From positions 628,501 through 692,500 of the forward strand of contig JAPFBL010000102.1 of assembly GCA_026182355.1 (NCBI GenBank): DNA of 64,000 nt, written 5' to 3'. This DNA comes from Hermatobates lingyangjiaoensis (lineage: Eukaryota; Arthropoda; Insecta; Hemiptera; Hermatobatidae). Shown in pieces: positions 61,535 through 64,000 of this stretch; positions within the stretch are counted from its first letter, which is position 1; each line of letters starts with the position of its first letter. A program made the position numbers and the translations under genes. Under the pieces are notes generated by a model. It was not told the DNA's origin. It saw only the letters and a list, made by a program, of their open reading frames with translations, and did no database searches.

Positions 61535-61700
61535 TTTAAATTACACAAAGCACGAGACACAAAAAAGAATAAAAAGAACACTTATATAATTCAATATTTC
61601 GAACTGTTTTCGTCATCAGGAATAGAATAGAAGAGAGGACGAAGTGAGAGAGATCACCCCACGTCGATGAACGGAGCGCGAATATATATATATATATCGA
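61535..61700 (-). mobile_element. AUAU-type element
   Basis: TTAAATTACACAAAGCACGAGACACAAAAAAG, AGAACACTTATATAATTCAATATTTCG, core at 61591-61622, then AGAGAGGACGAAGTGAGAGAGATC as in 34550-34600. Same family as the 34.4-kb fold-back but single-armed. (TA)n on both sides. Confidence 0.75.
61591..61622 (-). ncRNA. Hammerhead-like motif, AUAU type
   Basis: Minus strand CUGAUGA (complement of 61613-61619), extra C, stem II GAA-AACAG-UUC, GAAA, AUAU, U as H17, GAAU. Core intact. Confidence 0.65.
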
Positions 61701-61704
61701 CGTA

Positions 61705-63055
61705 AAAATAAACGATAAGAGAACCATATAAAAATTAAATATTTAACAATTTTTGGAACTTTAATATATTATTATATGTGTTTATAGATACTTGTAACAA
61801 GAAGACTAATTGATGCATTAGTGGTAACAGTCTCATTTCATTAACAATACCGGAAGTTCTTGACTCCAAATGGTTATATATAAGTTCTAGACATAAGAAG
61901 TATATAAAAAAAGATATGGGTGAGGGAATTTCATATGTTTTAAAATAATGAAAAAAAAAATGAGGTTATTAGCTAAAGGCAGGCAATTAAGTCTTGTAAA
62001 GGGGCTCTCTAGTAAAAGTTGCTGATCCTTGGTGAAGCAAGCATTTCAGAGATATTTTACTCTCAATTTTGCTGTAATTGAAAAAAAGTTTTTTTTTCAA
62101 ACCTCTGTGTTACCCATACTAGGCATATTTTCCCTTTTTTTTTTCTTTGTTATCATTTTTAATATTACATTAATTAACAATATATAATAGCTTATTCTTT
62201 TAATTATGATGATTATTATTAATATAAATAAATATGTATATTTGTTTCATCCGTCGTCTGACATGCAGGTTCTGAATTTTACTGGCCAAAAGGACGGCCA
62301 ATTTGGCTCATTTGTTATGTGGAATTCATTTAGTTATGCCTAAATACATTACCAGGTTCATTCTAAGGCTTATTTTGACGCTACTCAAGTTTTTTAGGGT
62401 TAAAATTTTTAAGGACCACCCGATTTTGACTTTGACTGATCACAAATCCCCTCAGGACAATACTAGAGTCTTAGATTATACCCCATGTCGTAACACTGAG
62501 GAATAAGAACTATCGTGCTATTTGTAGCTTTCGCCTGATCCTTGTAACTATATATTTAATAACAATAATATTGATTTTAAATGGCATGTAATGATGTGCA
62601 GAAGAAAATAATTATAAATAATAATGCTAAAAATAAACATTTTATTACATGAATATTTACAAATATTTGGTAAAATATATTTTAAATGAAACCAAAGCAT
62701 TATTAATTTTAATTAGTTTTTAGGTACGAATGTTTAGATTCATTTGAATTGAAATTTTAATAATGGTGGGGATTTCATTCAGAAATCAAATTAGTAATCT
62801 TGATTTTTAAATAAGATTTTTGTTATTATAAATGAAGTTTATTAATGTTTTTGAATTACTGCTAACTACTCGCTTGGGTTGGAGTTGAAGATTGTTAACT
62901 GTTACATTGTGGAATAAACTTGAACAATGCTGAGTAATTCCCGTTATGGGCACTGGCACTAACTGGTCAAGGAGATAAGACGTGGACAATGTGAGGCAAG
63001 TGTAAACATGGGATTAATAATATACTAGTGAGTGGTGGGTTTGAAACAAAGCAGC
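61705..63055. other. AT-rich DNA, no gene seen
   Basis: A 67-codon frame (62303-62506) and a 60-codon minus frame (62807-62989) carry no recognisable motif. Confidence 0.4.
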
Positions 63056-63059
63056 GATG

Positions 63060-63365
63060 ATTGGGTGATAAGACTTTGGTTTAGTTATCAGGCACTAGAT
63101 CCGGTCCTCAGAAGCGGTAACGGCGTCCCTTCCGCGAGATTAACTTCGTAAGGCCCTTCCGACGTGCACCCATTCAAATGTTAAAGACCCTTTCTGGCGA
63201 TGGTATAGTCCAAAAGGGGGATGAACAAAAACCCGTTTTACGTGGCACTAGCTGGTAAAGCCTTGCCTTTGCTTGCACCCTTCATGGTTAGGACACCGGT
63301 AGCTAACCCTTCTCTCATTCCCTGACACCATTCGACTTTAATCCAACACTTATTCGCTGGCCCTC
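63060..63365. other. GC-richer block, possibly a repeat
   Basis: GC content clearly above the surroundings. The GTTAAAGACCC word recalls the SINE body GTTAAAGATCCC, but the rest does not align by eye, so the identity is open. Confidence 0.35.
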
Positions 63366-63477
63366 TGTTTTCCAAATTACATTTTTTACTTTACCATGGG
63401 TTAAGTAAGTTAATTATAAAAAAAAATAAAGTTCTTGATAGATTAACACCTCCTTATTCTCCTTAATAATTTCTCAA

Positions 63478-63540
63478 TCATTATTATTGTGGTTGTTGCT
63501 GTTGCTGTTGTTATTGTTTTTGTTGTTGATGATGATGTAT
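63478..63540. repeat. GTT/GCT/GAT trinucleotide-rich tract
   Basis: GTTGTTGCTGTTGCTGTTGTT followed by TTGTTGTTGATGATGATG: an imperfect triplet repeat. Confidence 0.85.
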
Positions 63541-63559
63541 GAGGAAGGGTCGGTTGCCA

Positions 63560-64000
63560 TTAACCCAAAGTATCTTACCAGGCTGCAGGTCCCTGTAGTT
63601 TCAAAACTGTAATTGATATTGTACCCAAATAACTGTAAGTTATAGAAGAAGATTGTTAATCTTTAGAGAAAAGATTGACAATCTTCTCAGATAAGGACCA
63701 CCTTATCTGGATAAATATTAAATATCATTAATATTAACAATTAATTTATATTGTTAATAATATCAAATAATTTTTATTATTTTATTTTAAAAAAATATAA
63801 ACAACATCATCAATAAAAATATATAATAATATTGATATACCATCTCGACCACTGATTCTTCAAATACTACTTCGGTTATTGAGGATTAATACAAAAATTA
63901 ATAAATTCTGATTACAAATTGTTATTTAGTTGAAATTTATTCGCCAATCTCAAAAACAAAAAATCAAAAAAGCAGTACTACTATTATTTTAGCCTTGGAA
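63560..64000. other. AT-rich DNA with a short palindrome
   Basis: AAGAAGATTGTTAATCTTTA...AAAGATTGACAATCTTCT at 63646-63689, then AGATAAGG/CCTTATCT. Otherwise featureless. Confidence 0.5.

Noticed and set aside
1..64000. Bacterial or organellar origin
   Set aside because: No dense coding, operons or rRNA/tRNA gene set; SINEs, PLEs and microsatellites point to an animal nuclear genome.

Overview
The window is AT-rich animal nuclear DNA, consistent with a large repeat-dense invertebrate genome. It contains no convincing host gene or exon. Evidence for an animal: tRNA-derived SINEs, Penelope-like (PLE) retroelement pieces, a mariner/IS630-type DNA transposon fossil, a jockey-like LINE fragment, and abundant (TA)n, (GA)n and (GT)n microsatellites. 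I could not fix the phylum; a mollusc or arthropod is possible, but nothing seen is diagnostic.

The dominant structure is a collection of short dispersed elements, many arranged as long inverted repeats (fold-backs) and very often edged by (TA)n. Although their flanking sequences are largely unalike, about 45 sites share one RNA-like blueprint: CUGANGA, one extra nucleotide, a hairpin (stem II), GAAA, then a 4-6 nt self-complementary word starting with the last A, then H. Read as RNA this is a hammerhead ribozyme core (stem II, GAA, A15.1 to U16.1, cleavage after H17) with a palindromic stem III that could form only between two copies. The stem III words differ by family: AUAU, ACGU, AGCU, AAUU, AGAUCU, AGGCCU, ACCGGU, ACGCGU/AUGCAU. 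At 28.3-28.95 kb and 53.0-53.55 kb the motif lies directly upstream of a reading frame resembling the N-terminus of PLE proteins. At 28.5-28.7 kb it follows the end of a GIY-YIG endonuclease-like frame. This ties the motif to Penelope-like elements, in which hammerhead ribozymes are known.

Layout. 0.6-1.8 kb: GA/GT-rich minisatellite. 2.7-7.8 kb: scattered motif elements and a SINE. 7.8-10.1 kb: duplicated SINE block and a mariner fold-back. 10.7-13.7 kb: four motif elements, mostly fold-backs. 15-21.1 kb: more fold-backs. 22.3-23.2 kb: degenerate tandem repeat. 25.4-29.1 kb: dense motif cluster with PLE coding pieces. 30.4 kb: second tRNA-like SINE. 31.2-33.1 kb: 128-bp satellite. 34.4-36.0 kb: fold-backs and tandem SINEs. 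36.6 kb: 56-bp repeat. 40.0-41.1 kb: 110-bp satellite. 41.8 kb: G-quadruplex-type tract. 44.1 kb: LINE remnant. 45.6-47.2 kb: SINEs and a 22-bp repeat. 48.9-53.8 kb: second motif cluster with PLE coding pieces. 55.0-57.4 kb: direct repeat and SINEs. 56.6-61.7 kb: further motif elements. The remaining stretches are AT-rich DNA in which I see nothing to call.

No genes here act as a pathway. If there is a system, it is the mobile one: PLE reverse transcriptase/endonuclease supplied elsewhere, moving short ribozyme-bearing terminal repeats into or beside TA-rich sites.
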